A stretch of 48,377 bases of DNA from an uncultured Planctomycetaceae bacterium (GTDB lineage Bacteria > Planctomycetota > Planctomycetia > Pirellulales > Pirellulaceae). The notes beneath the pieces were generated by a model. The model saw nothing but the letters and a program-made list of their open reading frames with translations. It had not been told where the DNA came from and did no database searches. The DNA lies in assembly GCA_937862885.1 (NCBI GenBank), contig CALMEE010000005.1, positions 1-48,377 on the forward strand. Reading direction: 5' to 3'. A program made the position numbers and the translations under genes. Below, piece by piece: positions 26,958 to 37,300 of the stretch; position 1 is the stretch's first letter, and each line of letters starts with the position of its first letter.

Positions 26958-27949
26958 TGAAGCGACTCCACAATCACGCGCACATTGTAACGCATCATTC
27001 CCAAATAATCTGCAGCCAAGGATTCCTCGCCACCTAACGCATCGGTGTACAGGGAACGCACGAGCTTTACGTTGGCTTCGCGAGCCACACGTTCGGTCAA
27101 CTTCGGGTTGACGGTGTTCTCGGTAAACACTGCTTTCACCGGCATCGCTTTGATTGAATTCACGACGTCTCCGATCCCAGACGCTGAAGGATCAGCGACG
27201 TCGCTCGTTGCCGATCCCAATACACTCGACACTTTAAATCCGTACTCGGCAGCGAAATAGGCAAAGGTGTCATGGGTTGTGATCAGAATCCGCCCCTCCG
27301 CTGGTAACTCCTTAACGGATTCTCGAATCTCTTGATCGAGCTGATCAAGTTTCAGCATGTAGTTAGCCGCCCGATCTTGATACTCCAGTTTGTGTTCAGG
27401 ATCATGTGCCGACAAGGCATCGGCAATCGCTCGAACTACCGACTTGGCCATCAGAGGAGATTGCCAAATATGTGGATCGGTGTCCCCATGTTGGTGCCCG
27501 TGTGCACAATGTTCACAGTGGTCTCCTGCCTGATGGGCATGATGAAACGCGAGCAGTTTTTCAGGGCCAATCTGGCTTGTAGCCACAACACGTTTTGCCG
27601 CAGTGCCACTGCTTTTGTAGAGCTTATCTAGCCATGTTTCAAACTCTAGGCCATTTTCGAAAAGCAGTGCAGCGCGATTCAATACCACTGCATCTTGCGG
27701 CGTCGGTTCATACGTGTGTGGATCCCCGCCTGCATTGACGAGCGTGACCAATTCGATGCGGTCGCCTCCCACTTGTTTTACCCAGTCGCCGAGAATACTA
27801 AAGGTTGCCACAACTCGCAAAGGACCATCATTCGAGCGACCGCGGTCGGCAATCTTATGGTCACACCCTGACCAGGCAAACATGCAACATGCACCCAGCA
27901 AACCTGCAATAATTATTGGTGCGTTACGAAAAAAAATACTTGTAAGCAT
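26954..27949 (-). CDS. Zinc/manganese ABC transporter substrate-binding lipoprotein (ZnuA/TroA type)
   Basis: A periplasmic metal-binding protein of the cluster A-I family. The N-terminus ends in a lipobox (AWSGC, Cys29), so it is probably lipid-anchored. Metal ligands expected from the family are visible: His78 in GDPHTYEP, His160 in TDPHIW, His near 226 in TTHDTFAYFAAEYGF and an Asp near 309 in YTDALGG. Between the first two lies a His/Cys-rich loop (residues 136-154, HHAHQ to GHQHG) like the loop found in zinc-specific members, so zinc is favoured over manganese. A GAGGAAT ribosome-binding site precedes the ATG at 27949. It heads the operon; no clear Zur or Fur operator was recognised upstream. 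Confidence 0.94.
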   Translation of the reverse strand: MLTSIFFRNAPIIIAGLLGACCMFAWSGCDHKIADRGRSNDGPLRVVATFSILGDWVKQVGGDRIELVTLVNAGGDPHTYEPTPQDAVVLNRAALLFENGLEFETWLDKLYKSSGTAAKRVVATSQIGPEKLLAFHHAHQAGDHCEHCAHGHQHGDTDPHIWQSPLMAKSVVRAIADALSAHDPEHKLEYQDRAANYMLKLDQLDQEIRESVKELPAEGRILITTHDTFAYFAAEYGFKVSSVLGSATSDVADPSASGIGDVVNSIKAMPVKAVFTENTVNPKLTERVAREANVKLVRSLYTDALGGEESLAADYLGMMRYNVRVIVESLQ

Positions 27950-28719
27950 GATTCCTCAAATATTAGAATGAGTCCCGACGAACACGAATCAGAAAACAAA
28001 AATTCCTATCGCGATTTCAAATAGGCAGTCTCAAAGCTCGCATTTATGCACTCGTCGCCGGTAACCATTTCGAGCGGGGCGATCCGCAACAGTGCAACCA
28101 ATTCGACGCAACAACAACGCCACAAAAAGCGAGCAGGGGCAGCTTGGCGAACCTGATTCCACAAGCAAGCTTTGTCAAAGTTAAACAACAAAACTCTTGA
28201 ACGATTTGATCAGGGGATCCTTGTACAACAACCGCTGTCAACCGCTCCCGCAATTCTATTGCATTTGCTATTCAGTGTCAAACCCACTGAAAAGTTCACG
28301 AAATGCGGCAAAAGTGGCACCAATGGGCTCGAACTCTGATTCATTGTTAACATGGAACACGTTGATCCATGGATGTTACCGGACCTGCGAAACGAGAAGC
28401 ATTGGTGAACCTCTTCAAAACCGGCAAAGACAAGCAGACCGTTCGCATTATTGCGAAGGGTGTTGTTTCGCAAAGGTAATTGAACGACGTTACGTTGGCA
28501 AACCTGTCGGCTCGGAAGCAATCGGAAAGTGTGCGAGGTTCAACATGCCCAAACGCAAATGTACCTGCATTAAGCAAACAACGCTGGTACACCCAAAGGG
28601 TTGCGTTCCAATGAAATCGCCCCTCACTGTCATCGTAGATTTACACGGAAGCCACCTGCCAATTGGTCACTGTCGACGATAGTAAGAATGCAAAAAATGG
28701 ACCAGATTGTTACGTGCGA
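27950..28719. other. Intergenic region, no gene supported
   Basis: About 770 bp between the MacB-type permease gene stop and the metal-transporter start. The longest frame (28197-28682, plus) is Cys-rich and without repeats, signal peptide or recognisable motif, and overlaps frames on the other strand. I see no tRNA, no strong terminator and no metal-regulator operator. A small RNA or leader cannot be excluded. Confidence 0.45.
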
Positions 28720-30009
28720 TCACGCATGTCGGAGAGCTTCAATCGGGTCAAGTTTAGCAGCTTGTTGCGCTGGATAGATTCCGAATATCATTCCGACTGA
28801 AAATGCCACAGACGCAGCAATAAGTGGCGACCAAGCCGTGATCTTCGTTTCCATGCCGGTGACCCACGAAACGAGGCTGGGAGTCGCTAGACCAACCCAT
28901 AAACCGATGAACGTTCCAATGAACGACAATGCAGCCGTTTCGAACAGGAATTGCATAACAATGTCGTTTTGTTTGGCACCCAATGCACGGCGGATACCAA
29001 TCTCTTGCGTCCGCTCGCTTACGCTGGCAAGCATGATATTCATGATGCCAATCCCTCCCACCAATAGCGAGATGGCCGCAGTCGCACCCAACACAATATT
29101 GAAGATTCGTTGGGTGGCGGCAGCCTGTTCTAACAAATCGAGTGGAACCGTAATGGCAAAATCCCGTTGCGAACGACCGCCGGTAAGCAGGCTTTCCAGG
29201 GCGGCTGCCGTCGGTTTCACCAAAGCTGTATCGCGCACTTGAACTGTGATTTGACTCAGTTGCATTCGCTCGCGGCTGTAACCACTCCGGACTCTCTTGG
29301 TAATCACATCGCCATTGCGACTGCGATCTGTAGTGATAGGAATGTAAATGTCTTTGTTCAGATCTTGTGCCGACAAGCTTGAACCAACGCCGGCAGAGGG
29401 AGTTTTGTATCGAGTCACCCCGATGATCCGATAGAAATTTTGGCTACCTACCTGCACCGATTTACCGATCGGGTTCTCGAAGAGAAACAGCTGTTTGGCA
29501 ACTTCTTCGCCGATTACGCAGACATTGGCATTGAATTTCAGATCCGCATCGTCGACAAAGCGGCCTCGCGCCATCGTCAAGCGGTTGCTGTCATGAAAGC
29601 TAGGCATTACACCGACAACCCGTCCATAAAGTCGTTGGGAACCATTACGCAACTCCTGTTGATACTCACGTAGTGGCGTTGCTCCAACAACAGTTTCCAT
29701 GGCATCGTTGATTCGCCGTAAGTCGTCATAAGTCAAACCGTAGGCGACTTCAATGGACCTGAAGCTTTGACCTTCACCGAACTCGTTGTCACTCGGTTTC
29801 ACACTACGGACGATGATATTGTTCACGCCAAGCGAGGCGATTTGACGTTGCGATTCTTGGCTGGCTCCCTCGGTAACCGCCAGCATGACAATCACACTGG
29901 CAACACCGAACACCAAGCCTAAAACGGTTAGGAGAGATCGCAGCTTATGCATTTGCAAGCTGCGTTTCGCCGTTTTGAACATGGCCTGGATTCGATACAA
30001 ACGCTTCAT
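28720..30009 (-). CDS. MacB-type ABC transporter permease without ATPase domain
   Basis: A 429-aa FtsX/MacB-family permease: a first membrane helix near residues 20-45 (RSLLTVLGLVFGVASVIVML), a large periplasmic domain (about 50-290) and three C-terminal helices (about 300-425) with the signature LASVSERTQEIGIRRALGAKQNDI. Standard MacB carries an N-terminal ATPase of about 230 residues; here it is absent and there is no adjacent gene for it, although the adaptor and outer-membrane genes are present just upstream (28 bp from the adaptor stop). MacB moves substrates from periplasm to TolC by mechanotransmission, which needs an ATPase, so one must be supplied from elsewhere. Substrate unknown. 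Confidence 0.92.
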   Translation of the reverse strand: MKRLYRIQAMFKTAKRSLQMHKLRSLLTVLGLVFGVASVIVMLAVTEGASQESQRQIASLGVNNIIVRSVKPSDNEFGEGQSFRSIEVAYGLTYDDLRRINDAMETVVGATPLREYQQELRNGSQRLYGRVVGVMPSFHDSNRLTMARGRFVDDADLKFNANVCVIGEEVAKQLFLFENPIGKSVQVGSQNFYRIIGVTRYKTPSAGVGSSLSAQDLNKDIYIPITTDRSRNGDVITKRVRSGYSRERMQLSQITVQVRDTALVKPTAAALESLLTGGRSQRDFAITVPLDLLEQAAATQRIFNIVLGATAAISLLVGGIGIMNIMLASVSERTQEIGIRRALGAKQNDIVMQFLFETAALSFIGTFIGLWVGLATPSLVSWVTGMETKITAWSPLIAASVAFSVGMIFGIYPAQQAAKLDPIEALRHA

Positions 30010-30037
30010 ATCAGTTCGTTATTTGATTATTGACAAG

Positions 30038-31573
30038 TCAGTCCATTTCCGGTGCATTACCCATCGGCACTGGGGGTATCGGCGACGTTTCCATTTCATC
30101 ATCACGATCGGCTTGAAACTCTAATATTCCACGCTGGTATGCGTCCAAGGCAACGATTTCCCCGGGTTCTAGTCCAGTTTCCACTTCGGCAAACGAATGC
30201 GTAACCGTTCCCAGGCGAACGCTACGCCGCTTGAATCCCAGATCCTCTCTTACGTAAACATAAGTTTGTCCCAAATGTTCAGTCAACGCATTGATGGGAA
30301 TCGCAACTACATTTTCATAGGTCCCAACCATAATTTCGACCTGCGCCGTCATTCCTGGTTTAATAGCCAAATCAGGTGGTAGGGAATCGATGGTAACAAT
30401 TGTCTCGTAGGTTTTTTGGTCCGAAAAGCTACTTTGATTCAACTCGGCAACAAATTTGACTGTGCCCGTCAAAGTTAAATCGGGGAACGCATCAATTCGC
30501 AATTTAGCCTTTTGTTCTGTCTTTATTTTATTGACGATTGATTCATGGATGCTCACCTTGACTTGCATGCGTGACATGTCGGGAAGCAAGAAGACGGGTT
30601 GTTGTCGGTAAACGGTAGCGCCCTCGCGTATTCGATCTTCCGGATCCCACCATCGCTGGTTCGCATAAGCGATCGTACCTGATTGTGGTGCTTTTATTTC
30701 GCAATGATCCTTCAAGGATTGCAAGTTTTTCAGTTCCTCACTCTCTAGTGCCAACCCATTTTCTGCGTTGGCGATTGCCGCTTCAGCTTTGCGAATTTCG
30801 GCTTGCGAAGTGGTCTTGGTTCGCTCAAGTTTGCGCTGGGACTCATCAGCTTTGGCTTTTAGCTCAGTCATTTTGCGAACATAGTCGAATTCGGTAAGCA
30901 CGGTCATCTTTTGTTTATCGCGATCCACTCGATACTGAAAGCTATTGGATCGCAATTCAATTTCGCGCAATTGTTCAGGAGAACGGTAGCCTTTCTTGAC
31001 CAATCCACGCATGTTGTTCAATTCGTCGCGTACCTTTTCGAGTTCAGCTTCTCCCTCAAAAATGTTTCGCTCCAAATCAGCCTTTTCGGCGATAAAATCA
31101 CCCTCTTCGTATTTGCGCAAATCAAGCTTGGCCAATTCCAGCTCGAGTTCCGCAGCAGCCACGTCACTTTCCGCTTTATTTTTTTGGATATCAAGATCTT
31201 CTTTGGCCTGTACAAGTTTTCCCTCGGCCTCGTTGACGGCAAGCGATTTCTCGTTGATCCTCCGATCAATGTCGGCACTGTCAAACCGAACCACGGGGTC
31301 GCCTTCGGCAACACTGGTTCCTTCGGGCAGTATCCAAATGATCTTGTTTTGGTAACCGGGTAATTCGCATACGGATGTTTTGGTATTCTGGCTTTCCAAC
31401 GTGCCGCGTTCAATTACGGTGTCGGTCACATTTCGCTTGGTGACCTTATACGTCAGAGAATTGTGACTTTCAACGCGAGACGCGTTCCAAAACCGCCAGC
31501 CGCCAAGGCTGGCAACTGCAATAATCGAAGTGACGATTAACCACTTGGCTAGTCTAATGGCGAGTTGAAACAT
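30038..31573 (-). CDS. MacA/HlyD-type periplasmic adaptor protein
   Basis: The ATG at 31573 has a GAGGAAA ribosome-binding site and starts a single membrane helix (AKWLIVTSIIAVASLGGW), so it is preferred to the in-frame TTG at 31603. From this start the protein is 511 aa: a split lipoyl-like domain (GYQNKIIWILPEGTSVAEGD near 70; CEIKAPQSGTIAYANQ near 285), a long coiled-coil hairpin between them, a beta-barrel and a membrane-proximal domain with PGMTAQVEIMVG near 405. Such adaptors bridge an inner-membrane transporter to a TolC channel. It lies between the TolC-like gene (261 bp upstream) and the permease gene (28 bp downstream). The hairpin is long, about 190 residues. Confidence 0.93.
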   Translation of the reverse strand: MFQLAIRLAKWLIVTSIIAVASLGGWRFWNASRVESHNSLTYKVTKRNVTDTVIERGTLESQNTKTSVCELPGYQNKIIWILPEGTSVAEGDPVVRFDSADIDRRINEKSLAVNEAEGKLVQAKEDLDIQKNKAESDVAAAELELELAKLDLRKYEEGDFIAEKADLERNIFEGEAELEKVRDELNNMRGLVKKGYRSPEQLREIELRSNSFQYRVDRDKQKMTVLTEFDYVRKMTELKAKADESQRKLERTKTTSQAEIRKAEAAIANAENGLALESEELKNLQSLKDHCEIKAPQSGTIAYANQRWWDPEDRIREGATVYRQQPVFLLPDMSRMQVKVSIHESIVNKIKTEQKAKLRIDAFPDLTLTGTVKFVAELNQSSFSDQKTYETIVTIDSLPPDLAIKPGMTAQVEIMVGTYENVVAIPINALTEHLGQTYVYVREDLGFKRRSVRLGTVTHSFAEVETGLEPGEIVALDAYQRGILEFQADRDDEMETSPIPPVPMGNAPEMD

Positions 31574-31834
31574 GGAGTTTCCTCGTGCAATCGGGAAATT
31601 CAACGATATGCAAACTGAGGCAGTTGGGAAGTCCGCATCGATCCGGTATCAACCAAAGCAATCGGACATTTGGGAAGTTGATGCAATGTGCTGGCTGGCA
31701 AATTCTTGAGTCGCGAACTAACTCCATTTGAATTTGCCTGAAGCCTGAAGTTCAAACTCTAAAAACGCCTCGACTAAATATAATCGGAAATGCGATTTGA
31801 ATCTGACAAAAACTCCACAAATATATAATAGTGG

Positions 31835-34177
31835 CTAGTCCAAGTCCGATTCCATCAGACCATCGAACTCATCGTTCCAATCAATCGAGGAATTGTCGAA
31901 CGCGCGGTCCACGCTTGACTCATCGGATTCTATTCCGCGGGAAAGCTGCCGCAACCCTTCCGACTCATTGAACCATTTTCCTTCGTCGTCCAAGAATAGC
32001 AACTCCAAATCCGCAAACAAACGGATTTTCGAGACTTTAAAGTCTACCCAGTTAGAAATCAAGTTGTTTTTCGCCGCCAGTAATCCCTGTAACGCAGTCA
32101 GCAGGTCGCGCGTCAAATTCGAATTCGCCTCACGTGAGGTCAACAGATTGATTTTCGCCTCATCAACTTGCCTTGTGGCAGCAATATATTGTTGGCGAGT
32201 AATCTGAAAATTCAGGCGACTAATGCGCAATGCTCGCAAATCAGCACGAATCGCATTGGCAATTCCATCCTCCGTTGCCATTAATTGACGTCGCGCTTGT
32301 TGATAGGCAATCTGAGCCGCGCGATAGGCGTTGCGTTCGTTAAATCGATTAAGTGGCCCATCGAATTGCACTCCAACACGATAGACATTCGCACTGGAGT
32401 CGAAGCGAAACGCGTTGGGCTTGTTGGGATCCGTACCGACAACGACTCCGCCATTGATATCTAACTGGCTTCTCAAGGCGTTGGCTGCTACCTCAACACG
32501 GCGGAAGGAATCTGTAAGAATGCCGCGACGATTCATTAGATCAAGTCGATGATTTTGAGCGAACGTAACCGCCAACTCTTGGTCGACCTCAATTCCCTCA
32601 ATATCCAGCAAGAACAAACGTATCTGGTTCTGAGCGATGTACAGTTCGTTGACTTGTTCACGCAGCTTTCTTCCCACTGCGGTTAACAATGCATTCCAAG
32701 CCTCTTCTTCAGGCATGCCAGCAACTTCAGCAATAAATTGAGCCAACGTCGCTGAATCATCAAGGCTCTTTTCCAACTCATCTAATCTTTGCTCGATTCG
32801 TTCAAGCAACCGCGTTTGTTGTTGCTTATCAAAACGATCGTCGTCATTGCTAGGCCGCAATTGAGCTAACCGCTCCCGCCATTGTTCAAGCTCACTTTCT
32901 ACGTTGGGAATTTGCTTGGACAAGATTTCATGCAATCGCAAATACTCATCTAAAGGTTCCGACAACTGTTCGTGCGTCGGTGAATTGGGTGGTAAGTAGT
33001 CGAGCAGACGAATATACAGTTGTTGAACGCGCCGATCTAAATCGCCAATTTCGGCCGAAGAAAACTCAAAGGCCTCTAACAAGCTCTCGTCCAATTCCAG
33101 CGGTACCCAAGGTGGAAGTCCCAGCAGAAATTTAAAATCATCCAGCGAGTTCTGCAACGCTTGTTCTGCTGAGAACAAACTAATGCGGCCACCTTGGTAG
33201 TCTTGGAATACTTGGTCAACCTGAATTTGCGAGACCATTTGTCGAGCAAATAGTTCCTCATGCTCTTGCAGGTTCAGTTGCAAACTCTCCAGGTTTACAC
33301 GCAAGTTGCGAATCGATTGCAATTGAGCAAGCAGAGTATAATATCGGCTCATCACGATGAAATAGAACTCGCGTCGAAATCGCGCATAATCGCGAACATC
33401 GTACAATAGGTCTCGTTCGGCCTGAGTCAACGATTCTAAGCGGACATGTCGAAATGCCCCACGAAGTAACGGCTGCGTAAACGTCGCGACGATACTCCCC
33501 GACGCGGCGTTAAATGGCGTACCCCCAAACTCAAAGACGAAGGAGTTGAGCAAACTCGTTGCAAACTGGCCGCCCCCCGCTAACTGTCGACCGAACCCGA
33601 TTCGATCGGATACAGACAACAATCGCGAAGCATTCGTTCCATCTCCTGTGGCAACAAAATCAGCCCCAACTCCACCCAGCCATTGCGTATCGAACTCAAA
33701 TCGGTTACCGGAAAGCGATAAAGCATTAAGGTAAACTTGTTCGTATCGCGATTGATACTCGCGGCTGTGCAAATGCGCGAGATCCATGGCAAGTTCAGGT
33801 GAAAGCAACACCGTCCCCTGTTCATTTCGCGGTAGGTGATCTAACCATACAGGGTTCTCATCGAGTTCATTGATCGGAATTTGTTGCCAGTATCGATTCC
33901 TGAAGCCATAGGGCCGATGCATCCACCGCTCCGCGGAGGGATCATCCCGCGGGCGACCGCCACAATCGGGATCAGTGACAATACTCATCCGCGAGCGGTG
34001 GTCCGGCTCGACAGTCCGCCTAGGCACGTCCCACAGAGGATCATCCAGCCGAGACTGAATCAAACAAGCAGCATCGCGATCTGCGCGTTGTCGATACCAA
34101 GAGCGACTGCATCCGCTAGCAACCAACGTGATCAAAATAAGAACGGCGATTGAATTCGCATCGGTACGTTTTGACAT
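31835..34177 (-). CDS. TolC-like outer-membrane efflux lipoprotein, enlarged
   Basis: From the ATG at 34177 the protein is 780 aa and starts with a lipoprotein signal ending in the lipobox VASGC (Cys23). The body has the features of outer-membrane efflux proteins: long amphipathic helices and beta segments, for example LLRGAFRHVRLESLTQAERDL and the repeat-like VYRVGVQFDGPLNRFNERNAY. Typical TolC proteins are 430-500 aa. The excess includes a coiled-coil insertion (roughly residues 385-520, rich in Glu, Gln and Leu, with LERIEQRLDELEKSL), which could lengthen the periplasmic tunnel or cap it. The ATG choice rests on the signal peptide; the frame runs to 34255. The MacA-like and MacB-like genes follow on the same strand. 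Confidence 0.9.
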   Translation of the reverse strand: MSKRTDANSIAVLILITLVASGCSRSWYRQRADRDAACLIQSRLDDPLWDVPRRTVEPDHRSRMSIVTDPDCGGRPRDDPSAERWMHRPYGFRNRYWQQIPINELDENPVWLDHLPRNEQGTVLLSPELAMDLAHLHSREYQSRYEQVYLNALSLSGNRFEFDTQWLGGVGADFVATGDGTNASRLLSVSDRIGFGRQLAGGGQFATSLLNSFVFEFGGTPFNAASGSIVATFTQPLLRGAFRHVRLESLTQAERDLLYDVRDYARFRREFYFIVMSRYYTLLAQLQSIRNLRVNLESLQLNLQEHEELFARQMVSQIQVDQVFQDYQGGRISLFSAEQALQNSLDDFKFLLGLPPWVPLELDESLLEAFEFSSAEIGDLDRRVQQLYIRLLDYLPPNSPTHEQLSEPLDEYLRLHEILSKQIPNVESELEQWRERLAQLRPSNDDDRFDKQQQTRLLERIEQRLDELEKSLDDSATLAQFIAEVAGMPEEEAWNALLTAVGRKLREQVNELYIAQNQIRLFLLDIEGIEVDQELAVTFAQNHRLDLMNRRGILTDSFRRVEVAANALRSQLDINGGVVVGTDPNKPNAFRFDSSANVYRVGVQFDGPLNRFNERNAYRAAQIAYQQARRQLMATEDGIANAIRADLRALRISRLNFQITRQQYIAATRQVDEAKINLLTSREANSNLTRDLLTALQGLLAAKNNLISNWVDFKVSKIRLFADLELLFLDDEGKWFNESEGLRQLSRGIESDESSVDRAFDNSSIDWNDEFDGLMESDLD

Positions 34178-34369
34178 GACGGGATACTTGCCTTGTCGTT
34201 TAAAACGCAAGTGTCTTGCACTCGGTGAGGGTTGGGGAGAACGCGGCGTCAACATATTACGACTTTATCGGCATATCGCACAAAATCGTCGTTAAATAAG
34301 AAAACTCCGGCACAATTTACCTGACCGTTATGCTCGCAATAGCTAGCACCGGACGCCGAGGCAAAAATC

Positions 34370-37300
34370 TTAGTGGTTTAGCGAGCCTACGATGGCTTGA
34401 AATTCTGGATCAGCTTCTAAAGAACGGAAATCAACGTTTTGTTGTAGGTGGGTTCTTTTTATCACGCCGCGTTCTTGCACGGACTTCAGCGTATTGATGA
34501 CGAATTGGCGGTACATTTCTCGTGCTTGACCAATCGAATCTTCATCTGCAATTTCTGTGTTCGTTATACATCGCGCCGCGACGCTTGCAGCAAATATTTG
34601 GTTTTCCGGATCTCCATCTTTGAGATTTTGAAGTTGCGATAGTAATTCGAGGCAGGCCTTATGATCTCCTTGCAGGCAACGCAAGAATGCTGATTTTGCC
34701 AATTGATCGCGAAAATTTTCGAACGCGGCGATATGGCCTTGGAGCGCCTGGAGCACGCTGGCGGCCAGTTCGTACGACTGGTCCAAGATCAATCTTGCCT
34801 CATCTAGTCGTTGTTGATGGATGAGCAGCGACGCGCGGTTTCCCAAGGCTATGGACAGTTGCCGTTTGTAGTCGACAGTTTCAGGAGCAATTGCTACCAA
34901 CCGGCGGCAAATTTCGTTTTGCTTGATCCATGCTTGTTCCGCCAGCCCATAATTCTGCTTTTCTTCAAAATAAAGCTTTCCCAAGTTTCCCGTCAAACGC
35001 GCGGTCGCTGCCAGGATTTCTGGTTGTTCGCCAAACGAATCCAATACATTTTCCGACCATTCAATGGCGATCAGACTATTTTCGATCGCCTCGTCGATTT
35101 GTCGGTTCATGATAAGCGCATGACAAAGTCCGTTCAAAACGTTGATCCGGGTTTGCGCGGGCTCTGGATAGAACGGAAACGATGAACAAAGTCGTTGTAG
35201 TTGGATGTCGGCGTCTTGGTAATGCATCATTGCCTGCGTTAAGTCGCCGGTTGAAATCAAGGCGCTGGCCAAATTGTGATGCATCTTGGCTCGATTCAGT
35301 CGCTGAAGAACGCTCCAATTATTTGATTCGCCAATCACGCGTTGTTCGTCCAAAACATATTGCCACTTTTCAATTGCCTGCGCCAGGTCTCCAGTGAAGT
35401 AGCATATTTTCCCCAATTGATTGTGTATCGTTAAAAGATCCCAGCGATCGTCGGAAGTGCGTTGATTTTCAGGAATCGCCATCAATTCAGCCTGGGCCTC
35501 GGTCAGCAGTAATTTTGCCAGATCAAACTGTTGTCGCGACTCATGCGTCCGCGCGAACTGCAACAATGCCTCGAACTGGACGCGATGCAAATCGGGATGA
35601 TCATCCCTCTGTAACCAACTCTTAATTTCGGGAATCAGCTCTTTTAAGCGATTGTAGGCTTCGGACCAAGCTTGCTCCATTTCCAGCATGGATACGACCC
35701 CTAAAACTGACCGAGCATGAAGCAGGCGATACTTCAGTAATTCCTCGTCTTCAACATTGTCCAATTCGGACAAACGTGCCAAGCTAGTCTCGAAGGAGGA
35801 CCGGGCCTGAACGAACTGACCCAATTGTTGCTGGATCTTGCCGATGCGCAGCAGCGTTCGAGCAACGCGTAGCTGGCTTCCCGTATGTTCTTGCTCGGTC
35901 GCTACCATTTTATGCTCATGCTCCAAAGCTGTCTCCAACAAATGACGGCGGAACGCTTCCATATGAGGAATCGGTTCGAGTGCATCGGCGACCTGATTAA
36001 GCATTTGGTCGATAATCGATTCCGCGAGATCGCGATGCACCTCAGCCCGCTGGCGTTCGCGCGTGCTCTTCTCGGCGTTTCTAGTTGCGTCCAGCCGATG
36101 GCGTTCACTGGCCACAAATAATTGGCGATTCCGATTGGCTTGCCACCCAGCCACGACAATGCCACTGAGCAACACGGCAAAGATGACGCTAACTAATGCA
36201 GCCATCGTGCGGTTCCTCACTAGCCAACGCCATGCCCGCTCCCGACGCGTCCAGTGCCGAGCACGTACGGGCCTACCGTCCAAAAAACGCTCCAAATCGT
36301 CTTGCAATTCTGCAGCGGACCCGTACCTGCGCGCCGGACGTTTCTCCAGACATTTCAGACAGATGGCCTCCAAATCGGGTGCGGTTTCCGGGCGAATTCG
36401 CCGAGGTGCAACTGGCAATTGAGTTTCTACGGCGCATGCAATCGCAGCCAGCGTGGTTCCATCAAACGGTGGGCGGTTTGTCAACAGCTCATACAATATC
36501 GCTCCCAAGCCGTAGACATCGACAGCGGGTGTGCTGCTGTTTGAACTTACACTAAGCTGTTCAGGTGCGACGTACATTGGAGTGCCCATGATGGCACCAC
36601 TTTGCGTTGTTATGCCGTCGACGGCATTCGAGCATGCCAATCCGAAGTCGGCAATCTTTGCTCGGTTGGCAAGTCCGCTGTTGCGTTCATCGCGCGCTGA
36701 ACTTTCCTGTTGAATTAAAACATTCGCAGGCTTTAAATCGCGATGAATTATGCCACGTTGATGTGCATGTTGGACACCAGCTGCCAACGCAGACATCAAT
36801 TTAGCGATCAGTTGTGCATCAAATCGTTGTGCTTCATGGGCGTTCGACTTCATCCATGCGTCGAGAGGTTGACCATCGATGTACTCGAAGGCGATGTACA
36901 TGACCGCGCCGATGTGACCCGCTTCGAAAATCGACACGATATTTGGATGCCCTAACAGCGCGGCGGCACGTGCCTCGCGTATGAACCTTGCCCTCCCCAC
37001 GTCTGACGCTAACGCTTCCAATTTTGGCAGTTTGAGCGCGACAGGTCGATCCAATTGGGGATCGTGGGCCAACAAGACGACACCAAAACCGCCTCGTCCG
37101 AGTGTACGTTGCACCTGGAACCGCCCAATCGCCGTTGGAGGTTTCCCACAATATTCCAAGACCTCAGTATCCGCTAACTCGTCGGTTGGCGTCGAATTAT
37201 TCAGCGACGAATCGACTGAGTCATCCTCCGTCGATGGCTTGCCAGATGTGGATGCGGGTGCCGCTGCATCGAGCTTGATCTCGGTTGCGAGGTGTGGTGT

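Noticed and set aside
28197..28682. 161-codon plus-strand frame in the gap upstream of the metal importer
   Set aside because: No domain, signal peptide, ribosome-binding site or repeat pattern; overlaps equally long frames on the opposite strand; composition looks non-coding.
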